From Candidatus Zipacnadia bacterium (GTDB taxonomy: Bacteria; Armatimonadota; Zipacnadia; Zipacnadales; UBA5352), in the NCBI GenBank assembly GCA_029821635.1, contig JALGSW010000021.1:1-37036 (forward strand): 37,036 nucleotides of DNA. Direction: 5' to 3'. Below the pieces are notes generated by a model. That model ran no database searches. It was not told the DNA's origin and saw only the letters and a list, made by a program, of their open reading frames with translations. Positions 24,795 through 35,300 of the stretch are shown here, one piece after another. The number at the start of each line of letters is the position of its first letter. Position 1 is the first letter of the stretch. A program made the translations under genes and the position numbers.

Positions 24795-26876
24795 ATGTCA
24801 GAGCGCAACTTCCAGTTCCGACAGCGACTGAACGTCGTCCATCGCAGTGACCGGCGCGACCCCGCGGCGCAGCCTGCCGCGGGCGAGATCGTCATCGAGC
24901 AGGGCTGGCGCATCGCCCTCGACGAAGGCGCGTCCGATTACCTCGTGGGCGTCGCGCAGGACCTGCAGGACTACCTCTTCACGAGCATGGGCGTGTCTGC
25001 GCTGCTGACGCGCGGAGAGGAGGCCGGGCCGGGCACGATCCGCCTGACCACGAAAGAAGAGACGCCCGCCCTCGGTGGGGAGCTGAGCGTGCGCCGCAGC
25101 TACCGGCTGATCGTCGAGACGGACTGCATCACCATCTGCGGCTTCGACGAGCGAGGCGTCGGGCAGGGCTGCTACTACCTCGAAGACCTGATGAACCTGC
25201 GTGAGGCGCCGTTCCTGGAGCCGCAGGACATCACGCGCGCGCCGATCTTCTCGCCGCGCATGATCCACTCCGGCTGGGGTATCGACCAGTTCCCGGACAC
25301 GCAACTCAACGCCATCGCCCACACGGGGATGGACGCGGTCCTGGTCTTCGTCAAGGGCCCGGACATGACCACCACGGGCTACCTCGACCTCAACAACGTG
25401 GTGGACCGCGCGGCACATTACGGGCTGGACGTCTACCTCTACAGCTACCTCAAGAGCCGCCTGCACCCGGACGACCCCGAGGCCGAGGCCTACTACGAGA
25501 GCACCTACGGTGAGCTGATGAAGGCCTGTCCGGGGGCGAAGGGCATCGTCTTCGTCGGCGAATCGTGCGAGTTCCCGAGCAAGGATGAGCACACCACCGG
25601 GCGGCTGCGGCTCGATCCGGCGCCGGACGGTAAGCCCGACCCGCGACCGAGCCCGGGCTGGTGGCCGTGCTACGACTACCCGCAGTGGGTGAACCTGCTC
25701 AAGGGCATCCTGCGCAAGGACAGTCCCGACCTCGACATCGTCTTCTGGACGTACAACTGGGGCTGGACGCCGGAGGAGGATCGCGTCGCGCTGATCCACT
25801 CGCTGCCCACGGACATCTCGCTGCAGGCGACCTTCGAGATGTTCGAGGACATCGTCAAGGACGGGACGATGACGCGCTGCGTGGACTACACCGCGTCCTT
25901 CGCCGGGCCGGGCGTGTACTTCCGCAGCGAGGCCGAGGCGGCCAGCGAGCGTGGCATCCCGCTCTACGCGATGAGCAACACCGGCGGCCTCTCCTGGGAC
26001 ATCGGCGTGATCCCCTACGAGCCGATCCCGTTCCAGTGGGAGCGGCGCTACCGCGCGCTGCTTGACGCGCACGAGCGCTGGGGGCTGGTCGGGCTGATGG
26101 AGTCGCATCACTACGGCTGGTGGCCCTCGTTCGTCAACGAGCTGGCCAAGTGGGCGTACTGGACGCCGTCGGCGCTGCCGCAGGAGATGGCTCCGAAGCT
26201 CGCGCGCCGCGACTTCGGCCCGCAGGGCGGCCCGCTGGCGGTGCAGGCCTGGGAGGCGTGGAGCGAGGCTATTCTCGACTACGTGCCCGCCAACGAGGAC
26301 CAGTACGGGCCCTTCCGCGTCGGCCCGGCCTATCCGCTGGTGCTGGAGGAGGATGTGGAGTTCCCGTCGGCGCCCTACGCGCACTTCGGCAGTCGCATCC
26401 TCAACACCCTCTACGCGTCGCGCAATCCCGACCGTATCGAGGGCGAGATCGGCCTGCTCGAGCGCATGAAGAGCCGCTGGGAGGAGGGCGTGGCGCTGCT
26501 GGAGCGGGCCGTCGCGGAGGCGCCGGAGCGCAAGCTGCCCGAGGCCGAGCGCATGCTGGGGCTGGGCCGGTTCATCCGCAACTGCGTGCAGACGACCATC
26601 AACACCAAGCGCTGGTGGCTGCTAAAGCAGCAGCTCAAGCAGCGGCTGGCGGCGGAGCCTGAGCACGCGAACGCGCTCCTCGACGAGATGGTCGCGCTGG
26701 CAGAGGCGGAGATCGCGAACGCCGAGGCGACCATCCCGCTGGCGGCGGCCGATTCGCGGCTGGGCTGGGAGCCGAGCATGGAGTACATGTGCGACCCGTC
26801 GCACCTTGAGTGGAAGATCGCGCAGGTGCGCGCGGTCATCGACGAGGAGATCCCGGCGCTCCGGCCCGCCCCGTGA
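24795..26876 (+). CDS. Glycoside-hydrolase-like protein with hexosaminidase/glucuronidase-type N-terminal domain
   Basis: A 693-residue cytoplasmic protein (no signal peptide). Residues about 35-140 match the small alpha/beta domain that precedes the barrel in GH20, GH67 and GH84 enzymes: IALDEGASDYLVGVAQDLQDYL, GTIRLTTKEE, YRLIVETDCITICGFDERGVGQG, YYLEDLMNLREAPFLE. The following TIM barrel (about 145-480) shows RMIHSGWGIDQFPDTQLNAIAH, MDAVLVFVKGPD, GIVFVGESCEFPSKDE with a candidate catalytic acid, IVFWTYNWGWTPEED and GLMESHHYGWWPS. A long helical C-terminal region follows. Catalysis on N-acetylhexosamine or uronic-acid residues is inferred from the fold. The ATG at 24795 has AGGAGA six bases upstream. 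It is the last gene of the plus-strand trio starting at 21992. Confidence 0.75.
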   Translation: MSERNFQFRQRLNVVHRSDRRDPAAQPAAGEIVIEQGWRIALDEGASDYLVGVAQDLQDYLFTSMGVSALLTRGEEAGPGTIRLTTKEETPALGGELSVRRSYRLIVETDCITICGFDERGVGQGCYYLEDLMNLREAPFLEPQDITRAPIFSPRMIHSGWGIDQFPDTQLNAIAHTGMDAVLVFVKGPDMTTTGYLDLNNVVDRAAHYGLDVYLYSYLKSRLHPDDPEAEAYYESTYGELMKACPGAKGIVFVGESCEFPSKDEHTTGRLRLDPAPDGKPDPRPSPGWWPCYDYPQWVNLLKGILRKDSPDLDIVFWTYNWGWTPEEDRVALIHSLPTDISLQATFEMFEDIVKDGTMTRCVDYTASFAGPGVYFRSEAEAASERGIPLYAMSNTGGLSWDIGVIPYEPIPFQWERRYRALLDAHERWGLVGLMESHHYGWWPSFVNELAKWAYWTPSALPQEMAPKLARRDFGPQGGPLAVQAWEAWSEAILDYVPANEDQYGPFRVGPAYPLVLEEDVEFPSAPYAHFGSRILNTLYASRNPDRIEGEIGLLERMKSRWEEGVALLERAVAEAPERKLPEAERMLGLGRFIRNCVQTTINTKRWWLLKQQLKQRLAAEPEHANALLDEMVALAEAEIANAEATIPLAAADSRLGWEPSMEYMCDPSHLEWKIAQVRAVIDEEIPALRPAP

Positions 26877-26886
26877 TCGCCTGAAG

Positions 26887-26908
26887 CGGCGCCCGGCGAG
26901 TAGCGCCG
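26887..26908. terminator. Weak hairpin between convergent genes
   Basis: CGGCGC (26887-26892) and GCGCCG (26903-26908) enclose a ten-base loop in the 39-base gap between the convergent stops at 26876 and 26916. No T-run is present on either side, so any termination role is inferred from position only. Confidence 0.25.
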
Positions 26909-26915
26909 GTCGGCA

Positions 26916-29084
26916 TCACCCGCCGGGCACCACCAGCGCACGTACGTCGGCCACGTCGAGCGTGCCTCGGCCCGTCATGCCCGTTGTGGCCGCTACGTAG
27001 ACCGAGCGGAGGACCAGCGGCCCGGGGAGGTCCGCCGGGAACGCGACTGTCAGCCGCTTCCAGCCCTCGGTAGGGGCGAGCGCCTCGGCCGCGGTCAGCA
27101 GATGGCGCGCGCCCGCCGCGTCGATCAGCATCACGCGTACCCAGGCTGTGCTGCCCTCGGTGCGGGCGAGCAGCGAGACGCCCAGCGCCTCGCCAAGCGG
27201 CCGGTTCAGCTCCATGTACGCGACACGCGTGCGCGTTGCCTCGCCGAGGTCGTAGGTCATGCGGCAGAAGCTGATCGGGTGCCCCTCGCGCTCCTCGGCC
27301 AGCACGCTGAGCTGACCGCTGACCGTGTCGGGGATGGCGCTGAAGCTCACCTGCGGGTCGGCGCTGAAGTCCTCGACGGCCACCTCGGTCGTCGCGCGCA
27401 CCTGCGCCTGCGCCTCGACCCCGCCCAACGTGGCGGTCACGTCGGCGCGCGCTCCCGCGGCATCCGCCCGGAAGCGCCCGTCGCCCAGGTGCTGCACACC
27501 CCCGCCGGTGACGCGCCACGCAACCGCGCCGGGTCGGAGCACGACCTCCGCGCCCTCAGCGGTGAAGCCGCGCGCCACGATCGCGCCCGACGAGCCCACC
27601 GGCAAGCGCAGCTCAACCGGGGACAGCTCGAACGCCGCGCACTGCGCCACCACCTCAACTTCCACGGTAGCGGCGACCTCGGGCTGATCGCGCAGGGCCA
27701 GCTTCACCGTCGCCCGACCGGGGCCGCCCGTGACGCTGAGCCGACTCTCCTGCATGTTGACGGCGATGGTCGCGTCGCCGGCCTGCTCGACGACCGTGGC
27801 GCCGATGGCCTCCGGCTCGAACTCCAGTGGATTGTACCACGCGTCGGCGACTGCCAGCTTCAGCGGCAGCTCCGCCCCGGACAGCATCACCGCCGAGGTC
27901 GGGGAGGCCTGCAGCCGAGCAGGTCCGCCGGTCGGCGCGGTGGAGACCAGCAGCAGGCCGTTGGCAATGCTGCGCTGCCGGCCGCCGGAGGGCCGGTTGA
28001 TGATGCGACCGCGCACCCACGCGGTTGTCGAGCCGCCGCCATCGAGGTTCACCGCTTCGGTGCAGCCCAGGCGATGCATGAGCGCGGCCAGCTCGGTCAT
28101 GGTCATACCTACGCTCCACCCCGGCTGCCGGCCGTCCACCGTGACGAGGATGATCTCGCGGTCGTTGTACCCCGCCGCGGTGCGCGGATGGCGGACCCGA
28201 TCGGCGCCCACGATCTCCCCCGCGCGCACGAGCAGCGGATTGCCGCCCACCGCCTGCAACACCGGCTCGGTGAAGGGCTCGGTCTGCAGCGTGATCTCGA
28301 CCCGGTCGCCGGTGGCCGCGCCCAGCAGGGCCGAGCGCACCTGCTCATCGAGCGCGGCGATGAGCACCTCCCCGGCCTGAGCAGCGCGCGCCGTGCCGGG
28401 GGCGGCCACCTCAGTGACCACCGCTTCCCATCGCCCCTGACTGCGCAACGGGCCACCCTCCAGCGTGGCGACCAGGCAGCCATCGCTGAGCTCCCAGCCG
28501 CCGGTCGCGGTAAAGAGCTGCACGGAGCCCTCGGCGCCCTGGTCGGGCATGTTCATGCCGCCCAGCCGGTAGGCTTCCCCGCCGACCAGCACCTGCCCGG
28601 TGGTTTGCGCGACCTCGATGCGCGGGGCGGCGTCGGCGGTGAGGTAGAAGCCCGATCGCCCCCGCGGAGTGGTGATGAGCTCGCCGTCGCGCACGCACGG
28701 CCCGCTGAGCCCTCCCGGGAAAGGGCGATTGGACATGCGGAAGAAGTCGGCGTTGATCGCGGCCACCACTTGCTTCCCGGCATCGCTTTCACGCGCGACG
28801 ATTCGCGTGAGCGGCTCCACGCCACTGAGCTGACCTGCGCCCAGAGCGGTGAGCAGGTGCACCTGCTGCTCCACGCGCTCGATGCGCAACACGCGGATCT
28901 CCCACGGGCCGGCGGCGTCGCGCAGCTCCTCGACGGTTACGCCGGGCGCGATGGGCAGCGCTTCCGCCGCGGAAAGCGCCGCCGGCAGCGCCAGCAGGGC
29001 CGCCAGCACGCACAGCGCGAGCGTCGCGCGCCCGAGCCGCCATCTCCTGGGGGGGCCTGCCTGAGCGGTGTACCAGCTACTCAT
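26916..29084 (-). CDS. Secreted phosphodiester glycosidase (NAGPA-type) with Ig-like and C-terminal binding domains
   Basis: A 722-residue exported protein (signal peptide about 10-40: LGRATLALCVLAALLALPAALSAAEA). Residues about 45-375 form the NAGPA/phosphodiester glycosidase domain: VAAINADFFRMSNRPFPGG (about 105), VGGNPLLVRAGEIV, TAAGYNDREIILVTVDGR, GMTMTELAALMHRLGCTEAVNLDGGGSTT (about 330-352) and RQRSIANGLLL. This family removes sugar-1-phosphate caps or cleaves glycan phosphodiesters, and is common in exopolysaccharide loci. About 385-575 there are two bacterial Ig-like segments, and the last 130 residues (AVEDFSADPQVSFSAIP, RVAYMELNRPLGEALGVS, LVLRSVYVAATTGM) look like a carbohydrate-binding jelly roll. 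The ATG at 29084 is taken; the frame also allows TTG at 29093. It is the third gene of the operon with the prepilin and barrel genes. Confidence 0.85.
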   Translation of the reverse strand: MSSWYTAQAGPPRRWRLGRATLALCVLAALLALPAALSAAEALPIAPGVTVEELRDAAGPWEIRVLRIERVEQQVHLLTALGAGQLSGVEPLTRIVARESDAGKQVVAAINADFFRMSNRPFPGGLSGPCVRDGELITTPRGRSGFYLTADAAPRIEVAQTTGQVLVGGEAYRLGGMNMPDQGAEGSVQLFTATGGWELSDGCLVATLEGGPLRSQGRWEAVVTEVAAPGTARAAQAGEVLIAALDEQVRSALLGAATGDRVEITLQTEPFTEPVLQAVGGNPLLVRAGEIVGADRVRHPRTAAGYNDREIILVTVDGRQPGWSVGMTMTELAALMHRLGCTEAVNLDGGGSTTAWVRGRIINRPSGGRQRSIANGLLLVSTAPTGGPARLQASPTSAVMLSGAELPLKLAVADAWYNPLEFEPEAIGATVVEQAGDATIAVNMQESRLSVTGGPGRATVKLALRDQPEVAATVEVEVVAQCAAFELSPVELRLPVGSSGAIVARGFTAEGAEVVLRPGAVAWRVTGGGVQHLGDGRFRADAAGARADVTATLGGVEAQAQVRATTEVAVEDFSADPQVSFSAIPDTVSGQLSVLAEEREGHPISFCRMTYDLGEATRTRVAYMELNRPLGEALGVSLLARTEGSTAWVRVMLIDAAGARHLLTAAEALAPTEGWKRLTVAFPADLPGPLVLRSVYVAATTGMTGRGTLDVADVRALVVPGG

Positions 29085-29122
29085 CACACACAACCTGCCC
29101 TGTCATGGAAGTGCGGAACGGC

Positions 29123-31516
29123 TCACTCGCCGCGCTCGATGATCGCCATGCTCCCCGCCGGCAGCCGCAGTTCGCTGAAGTTGTTTCCTTCAATGGTCCG
29201 CAGAGGCGCCTCGAAGTCCTCCAGCCGGTTCCCGTCCGGGCCGTAGACAAAGACCCGGTGCGCGCTGGGGTCATTCCACCCAAACAGCCCCGATCGGGCC
29301 GTGATGATCCGCTCCTCACCGATCAGGTAGCCCTCGTGCAGCTCGATCGGGGTGAAGGGGAACATGCGCGCGACGACGTTCGGACGGGTCAGGTTCATCT
29401 TGCCCCAATTGCAGTAGTAGTACCACAGGCCGCCGCTCTCGAGGTGAGTGCGGATGCTCGACACGATCGCGGTCTCGCTGTCCACGCGGTCGGGTGAACT
29501 CAGCCCCACGGGGCAGTACAGATGCGCCTTGCGCAGGTTCGAGGGGTGCCACGCCTCGACGAAGCGCGGGAAGTGCAGCCCGGTCATGGTCTCGGTCATC
29601 GGCTGGCCATTGCCAATGAGCAGCTTGCCCGCATCCAGCACCCGACTTGCCTGCTGCACCTGGTAGTCCTGGCAGTACAGCGGCACGAGCGCGACCTTCT
29701 TCGCCACCGTCATGGTCTCCATGTCGGGCAGCGCCGAGTGGCCGTCATGCACCCCGTGCGCGACCAGCTCTTTGCTGTAGGCCAGCTCGTCCCAGTAGAC
29801 CCCGTCGAAGCCCAGTTCGTCCAGCACCAGGTCGAAGGTGGCGTTCATCGCCCGCCCGTAGGCATTGGTCACGGTCGGCAGGAAGAGCCAGAACGTTGGC
29901 TTCCACGCGCCCCCGCTGTAGGTCTCCTGCTCACCCTCCGCGTTGAGGAGCCGTGCGTCGGCATAGTCATCGACGGCGCTGTCCAGGCGGGTGATGTAGG
30001 TGTGCAGATACTGCAGCACCTTCACCCCGGGCCGCAGCTCGCGCAGCAGATCGGCCTGCGCCTTGAGGCGCTGCTGCTCCTCGGGCTCGCTCAGGAAGGC
30101 CAGACCATGCGCCAGCTCCGCCGGGCGGGGCATCGGGATCTGCAGCGAGACCACCGCCGGTTCGGCGTTGCGCAGCCACTCGGTGAGATAAAGCTCCTGG
30201 CCCTCTGTGCGGGTCGGGTGGGGGACGAAGGCGAAGGGGCCGGGGATCGTGAAGTTGGTGCCCCAGTTGCGGCGGACGGCGTTGACGAAGTCGAAGTAGT
30301 CGCCCTGCGCGAGCGGGTAGAGCGACCAGCGCAGTTCGTAGCTGGCCCCGGGCGGCAGCATGAAGTAGTGATCCACCAGCCCCGCCTCAGCCGGCTCGGC
30401 GGTGGCGACCTGGCTGCACTGCGCGCGCAGCACATCGTCCTCGGGCACCATCCCGAGGCCTCGCTCGCCTGCGCGCACCAGCACCGTCGGGTTGTCCGCC
30501 CCTCGATCGTAGCCCTCCATGGTGCGCGAGCGCAGGCCGCGCAGGTAGACCGCGCCGTCGGTCAGGCCGGCCGTGGCGATGGCGTGCTTGACGCTGATGT
30601 GCAGGTCCGCGTCGGTGAGGTTCGTCAGCCGGTCGGCGATGGCGATGTGATCCGCCCCCGGGCTGATGCTGCGCTGCAGGCGGTAGTGCGCGCCGTGCGC
30701 CGCCAGTTGCAGCGCTTCCGCGGCACCGTCGGACACCGCCGGCGCCCAGTCCTCCTCGCCCGACGCCTCCTCCGCCAGCCGATTCCAGCCAACGTTGGGG
30801 TACGAGAAGCTGCTCTCCACCGTGAACGCCTGCCCACCCACGGAGACCTGCAGCCCCCCGCCGGGGAGCGTCTCGAGGTCATACTCGACGGGGCCCACGC
30901 GTTTGGGTGCGATCACAGGCAGCGGGGCATCCGGGTCGAGCGCGGCCGGGTCGGGCGCCACGACCCTCTCCGGCGCGTCGATGATCGCCACATCCTGCAG
31001 CACCAGCGGATTGGCTATCAGCGTCTCACTGTGGCGGATGGTGATCTCGTTTTGCCCCGCCTGAACGAGTCCGTTGAGGTCGAGCACGAAGTCGTAGGCG
31101 TGGCCGCCGACGAGGCACGCATTGTGGTCGTCGCGGTTGGCGGCCTCGTAGTCCGGCGAGTACGCCACGCGAAAGGCGCCTTTGCCGAACCAGTCGAGCT
31201 TCTGCCCGCTCAGCATCTCGGTCTCGAGGAGCTTGTTGAGCAGGCGCGAGGCGGTGATCGGCTTGCCGTTGACCGCGATCTGCATCGAGTAGGTCGAGCC
31301 ACCGAGGCCCTCGTGGTCGAGGCGCGCCAGCAGCGACAGGGCGAGCTCGCGGTAGAGCATCTCCGGGTGCAGCTCGACCGTCAGCACCTCGGTCTCACCG
31401 GGCGCGATGCGCAGCTCCGGAGCGATGGGGACAAGTTGGGCGTGCGCCGTCGCGAGGCACAGGGCGACGAGCAGCGCCGCCGAGAGGGAGGTCGTCAGAC
31501 GCGCATGCGGTCTCAT
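29123..31516 (-). CDS. Secreted TIM-barrel glycoside-hydrolase-like protein
   Basis: A 797-residue exported protein (signal peptide MRPHARLTTSLSAALLVALCLATAHA). The N-terminal 380 or so residues are beta-rich and probably form binding or jelly-roll domains (AYDFVLDLNGLVQAGQNEITI, GGLQVSVGGQAFTVESSFSYP). From about 400 to 720 a TIM barrel is likely: RPGVKVLQYLHTYI, ELGFDGVYWDELAYSKE, which has the Asp and Asp-Glu at strand ends that serve as catalytic residues in many glycosidases, LLIGNGQPMTETMTG, and FPRFVEAWHPSNL with a second acidic strand end. The C-terminal part is a small beta domain ending AGSMAIIERGE. No family can be named with confidence. The ATG at 31516 lies seven bases after the prepilin stop, with a weak binding site, suggesting translational coupling. 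The next gene downstream starts 38 bases after the stop. Confidence 0.75.
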   Translation of the reverse strand: MRPHARLTTSLSAALLVALCLATAHAQLVPIAPELRIAPGETEVLTVELHPEMLYRELALSLLARLDHEGLGGSTYSMQIAVNGKPITASRLLNKLLETEMLSGQKLDWFGKGAFRVAYSPDYEAANRDDHNACLVGGHAYDFVLDLNGLVQAGQNEITIRHSETLIANPLVLQDVAIIDAPERVVAPDPAALDPDAPLPVIAPKRVGPVEYDLETLPGGGLQVSVGGQAFTVESSFSYPNVGWNRLAEEASGEEDWAPAVSDGAAEALQLAAHGAHYRLQRSISPGADHIAIADRLTNLTDADLHISVKHAIATAGLTDGAVYLRGLRSRTMEGYDRGADNPTVLVRAGERGLGMVPEDDVLRAQCSQVATAEPAEAGLVDHYFMLPPGASYELRWSLYPLAQGDYFDFVNAVRRNWGTNFTIPGPFAFVPHPTRTEGQELYLTEWLRNAEPAVVSLQIPMPRPAELAHGLAFLSEPEEQQRLKAQADLLRELRPGVKVLQYLHTYITRLDSAVDDYADARLLNAEGEQETYSGGAWKPTFWLFLPTVTNAYGRAMNATFDLVLDELGFDGVYWDELAYSKELVAHGVHDGHSALPDMETMTVAKKVALVPLYCQDYQVQQASRVLDAGKLLIGNGQPMTETMTGLHFPRFVEAWHPSNLRKAHLYCPVGLSSPDRVDSETAIVSSIRTHLESGGLWYYYCNWGKMNLTRPNVVARMFPFTPIELHEGYLIGEERIITARSGLFGWNDPSAHRVFVYGPDGNRLEDFEAPLRTIEGNNFSELRLPAGSMAIIERGE

Positions 31517-31523
31517 CGTGACA

Positions 31524-32186
31524 TCACTTGAACACAGCCTTTGCCTGTCCGCCCTGGAACTTCACGTGGCCATCGAGATAGCAGACGTTGATTGAGGCGT
31601 TATGCGAGCCGTGCAGCGTCACGCCGTGCTGTACGCGGGTGAGCTTGCACCACGGGTCGCCCCACAGCCAGCAGTCCGAGTCCCACATCTCGCTCATCAC
31701 CCGCGGGGTGTCCGAGCGGGCGCGCAGGAAGCCCCAGGAGATCCAGGTGTTGAAGTTGGGGGAGCCAGGACTCACGGTGCTCGGCACGCGATCGTAGCTG
31801 AAGCAGTAGTAGCCGATGTTGCCCGCCGACTTGTTGGCGTCGGTGGGCGCGAAGTCGGGCATCCATGTGGCCACGCGGGCGACCGACGGGCAGTAGAGCA
31901 CGGCCATATTCTTCACGTAGGGGTTGATCTGGTCGAGCAACCGCCGATGCGTAGTGCTGGAGTTGCAGGCGTAGTAGTCGCAGGGCATCATCTCGTCGTA
32001 GTCCTGCGAATACATGCGCGAGGCCAGGCCGAGCTGGCGCAGGTTGGACAGGCAGGAAGTCTTGCGCGCCTGCTCACGGGCACGCGCGAACACCGGGAAC
32101 AGGATCGCCGCCAGGATAGCGATGATGGCGATGACGACCAGCAACTCGATAAGTGTGAAGCCGCGTCTAACCAGGATCTCTCTCAC
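31524..32186 (-). CDS. DUF1559-type prepilin / pseudopilin-like protein
   Basis: A 220-residue protein with a class III prepilin leader: MREILVRRG followed by [21 protein letters not shown]. The peptidase cleaves after the Gly, and Glu at +5 is conserved. Next comes [34 protein letters not shown] and, near the end, [11 protein letters not shown], the hallmark of DUF1559 proteins that are expanded in Armatimonadota and Planctomycetota. Such proteins are processed by PilD-type peptidase and sit in the membrane or in pseudopili, often of a type II-like secretion system. No ATG is available; GTG at 32186 gives a short leader of normal length, though the binding site is weak, and an upstream GTG at 32222 would make an unusually long leader. 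It is the first gene of a probable operon with the two secreted sugar-active proteins downstream. Confidence 0.9.
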   Translation of the reverse strand: MREILVRRGFTLIELLVVIAIIAILAAILFPVFARAREQARKTSCLSNLRQLGLASRMYSQDYDEMMPCDYYACNSSTTHRRLLDQINPYVKNMAVLYCPSVARVATWMPDFAPTDANKSAGNIGYYCFSYDRVPSTVSPGSPNFNTWISWGFLRARSDTPRVMSEMWDSDCWLWGDPWCKLTRVQHGVTLHGSHNASINVCYLDGHVKFQGGQAKAVFK

Positions 32187-32330
32187 TTCTTCACTACGTC
32201 GAATCCATCTACGCACACGCACGGTTCGCCACGGCCGCGGCCGAAGCCTTCCTCGGGGAGGTGCGGACTACGCTCTGCGGAACAGTTGACACAAGTGAGA
32301 TTCCGGACGGGCCGCATCGGAGATGCCACC

Positions 32331-35300
32331 ATGGCTACCATCAGCAGATCACGCAGCCTTCCCGGCCACGCCCTGCGCTCAGTTGCCGTCGCCCTGCTCG
32401 TGGCGATGGTCGTTCCGGCGCTCGCCGAGGATTGGCCCACCTTCCGCCACGACAACGCCCGCAGCGGCCGGACCGCCGAGGCTCTCGCACCGCCGCTGCA
32501 ACTGCGCTGGGCGCTTCGCCAGGCCTGTGCGCCCCAGCGCGTCTGGAGCCCGCCGCGCGATGAGGCCGTGGAGGGCAACTGGGAGAAGGACCGCGTCGCG
32601 TTCGACGCCGCCAATCATGTCGCGGTGGTGGACGGGGCGGTCTTCCTGGCCTCCTCCGGCGACAGCGCCGTCTACTGCCTGGACGCGCAGACCGGCCAGG
32701 TGCGCTGGACGTTCATCGCCGGCGGCCCGGTGCGGCTCGCGCCCACCGTCGCCGACGGCCGCGTCTACTTCGGCTCGGACGATGGCTACGCCTACTGCGT
32801 GAACGCAGCGGACGGCGGCCTGCTCTGGCGCCTGGCGGCCGGGCCCGAGGATGACCGGCTCATCGGCGGCGGCTGGATGACCTCGCGCTGGCCGGTGCGC
32901 ACGGACGTGCTGATCGATGGCGAGGTCGCTCACTTCGCCGCCGGCGTCTTCCCGCATGAGGGCGTCTACGTCTGCGCCGCAAACGCCGAGGATGGCGCGC
33001 TGCTGTGGCGCAACGACGGCACCAAGACCGCCGCGGCCCGCGGACTCTCCGGCGGACCCGGTGGCACCGAGCTGTCACCGCAGGGCTACCTGCTGGCCTC
33101 CGAAAGCCGCCTCTTCGTCCCTTCCGGGCGCGCCCTGCCCGCCGCATTCGATCGAACCGACGGCCGACAGCTCTTCCAGGCGCGCGATAGCTGGCGCTCC
33201 AGCGGCATCGTGGGCGGCACCTTCGCCGTGCTCGCCCGCGATCATATCCTTGTCGGCAACAATCAAGCCGTCGGCTACTCGCAGGATACCGGGCGCGGCG
33301 GCTTCGCCTGGTTCCCATGCCGGCGCATCGTCGTCGCCGATGACTTCGCATACATGACCACTGACGCGGTGCCCACCGATACCAGGGGGCCCGCGCTCGC
33401 GGCCGAAGTCCAGTGCGTGAGCTTCGACCCCTACGCCGAAGCCTCGCGCGACCGTCGCACCACCGAGCGCCAGATCAAGTCCATGCAGACCCAGACCACG
33501 TCGGTGCAGACCGCTCTGAAGACGGAGAACGCGAAGCCCGAGGACGGCCGTGACGACGACCAGATCGAGCGGCTGACCACGCAGCTCGAAGAGATCACCG
33601 CCAAGCTTGAGACGGCGCAAGAGCGGCTGCAGGAGATCTCCGGCGAAACGCTGCAGGCGCAGGTACGCTGGCGCACGCCCACAAGCTGCGCCTCCAGCCT
33701 GATCCTCGCGGGCGACACGCTCTTCGCGGGCGGAGAGAACCTGGTGGTGGGCCACGACGCCACCACAGGCGCGGAGCTCTGGCGCGCCGAGGTCGAGGGC
33801 GATGCTCAGGGCCTGGCGGCGGCCGACGGAGCGCTCTACGTCAGCACCAACGCGGGCCTGCTCTACTGCTTCGCGATGGGCGCGGGCGACGCCGGGCCGA
33901 TCATCGACCAGCAGGCGACGCGCACGGGCTTCCCGGCGGAAGGGGCGATGGCCGATCTCTACCGCAACGCCGCCGACACCATCGTGCGCACCTCAGGCGC
34001 GCGCCGCGGCTTCTGCCTGGTGCTGGGCGTCGAGACCGGGCGCCTGGCGTGGGAGATCGCCCAGCGCACCGAGCTGAAGGTCTACTGCCTCGAACCCGAC
34101 GCGACCAAGGTCCAGGCGGCACGGGCTGCGCTGAGCGCCACGGGCCTCTACGGCAGCCGCGTCTTCGTCGATCAGGGGAGCTTCGACGATGCCCCCTACT
34201 CCAGCTACTTCGCCAACCTGATCGTCTCGGAGCGGCCCTTGCACGGCGGCGTGCTTCCGGAGCTGAGCGAGGACCTGATCCGCAAGCTCAAGCCCTGCGG
34301 CGGCGTGGTATGCGTGGGCACGCCGGCGGCCGATCCGGGGGCGGACGCGCTGGCGGGCTGGCTGCGCGGCTTCGGCCTCGGCGAGCCCACCATCAGCCGC
34401 GACGGCGGCCAGTGGGCGACACTGGTGCGCGGAGCACTGCCCGGCGCGGGAAGCTGGACGCACCAGTACGCCGAGCCGGGCAACACCGCCTGCGGCGACG
34501 ACGGCCTGCTCGCCCCGCTCGGGCTGTTGTGGTACGGTGACCCGGGACCGGACAAGATGATCAGCCGCCACGCGCGCAGCGTGGCGCCGCTGTCGGTGGA
34601 CGGATTGCTGCTGATGCAGGGCAACAACGTCGTGATGTGCTACGACGCCTACAACGGCGTAAAGTACTGGGAGCGGGATATCCCCGGGGCTGTCCGCAGC
34701 GCCATGCACAGCCGGGCCAGCAACATCTGCTGCAACTCCCGGAACATGTTCGTAGCGGTCGGGCCGCAGTGCCTGCAACTCGACGTGCATACCGGCGAGA
34801 CCGCCGGCACCTTCGAGCAGCCCGGCCCGGCGCCCGAGGAGCCGGCGGCATGGGGCTGGATCGCCACCGCCGGTGACCTGCTCTACGGCAGCACCAGCGT
34901 CGACTCACGACACAGCAGGCGCGTCTTCGCACTTGACGCGGAGAGTGGCGCGCCGCGCTGGAGCTACGATGGCACGAACATCACCGACAACACCATCGCG
35001 GTGTCCGGCGGCCGCGTGCTCTTTGCGGATGCCGTGGAGCTGACTGAGGAGCAGCGGAGCCAGGCGCTCGCGGAGAGCGACGGCGAGGCGGCCACCGCCG
35101 ACGTGCGCATGGTGGTCTGCCTGGACGCAGCCACCGGTGCGAAGCTGTGGGAGCGCCCGGCCGATCTCACCGACTGCGGCGCCGAACGCGGCGTGCTCAT
35201 GGCCATGTGCCATGAAGGCGTGCTGGTCTTCAGCGCGGCACACTGGAACGGCCACTACTGGAACAACTTCCTCAGCGGTCAGTACGGCACCCGGCGCGCG

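Noticed and set aside
27102-31531. Two long plus-strand open frames (27102-29246 and 29522-31531)
   Set aside because: They are antisense shadows of the phosphodiester glycosidase and barrel genes, with typical shadow composition (many His/Arg/Gln/Val) and no motif.
32286-32291. Perfect TTGACA upstream of the giant protein gene
   Set aside because: At 16-18 bases downstream the sequence is GGGCCG-like with no -10 resemblance, so a promoter is not supported from this alone.
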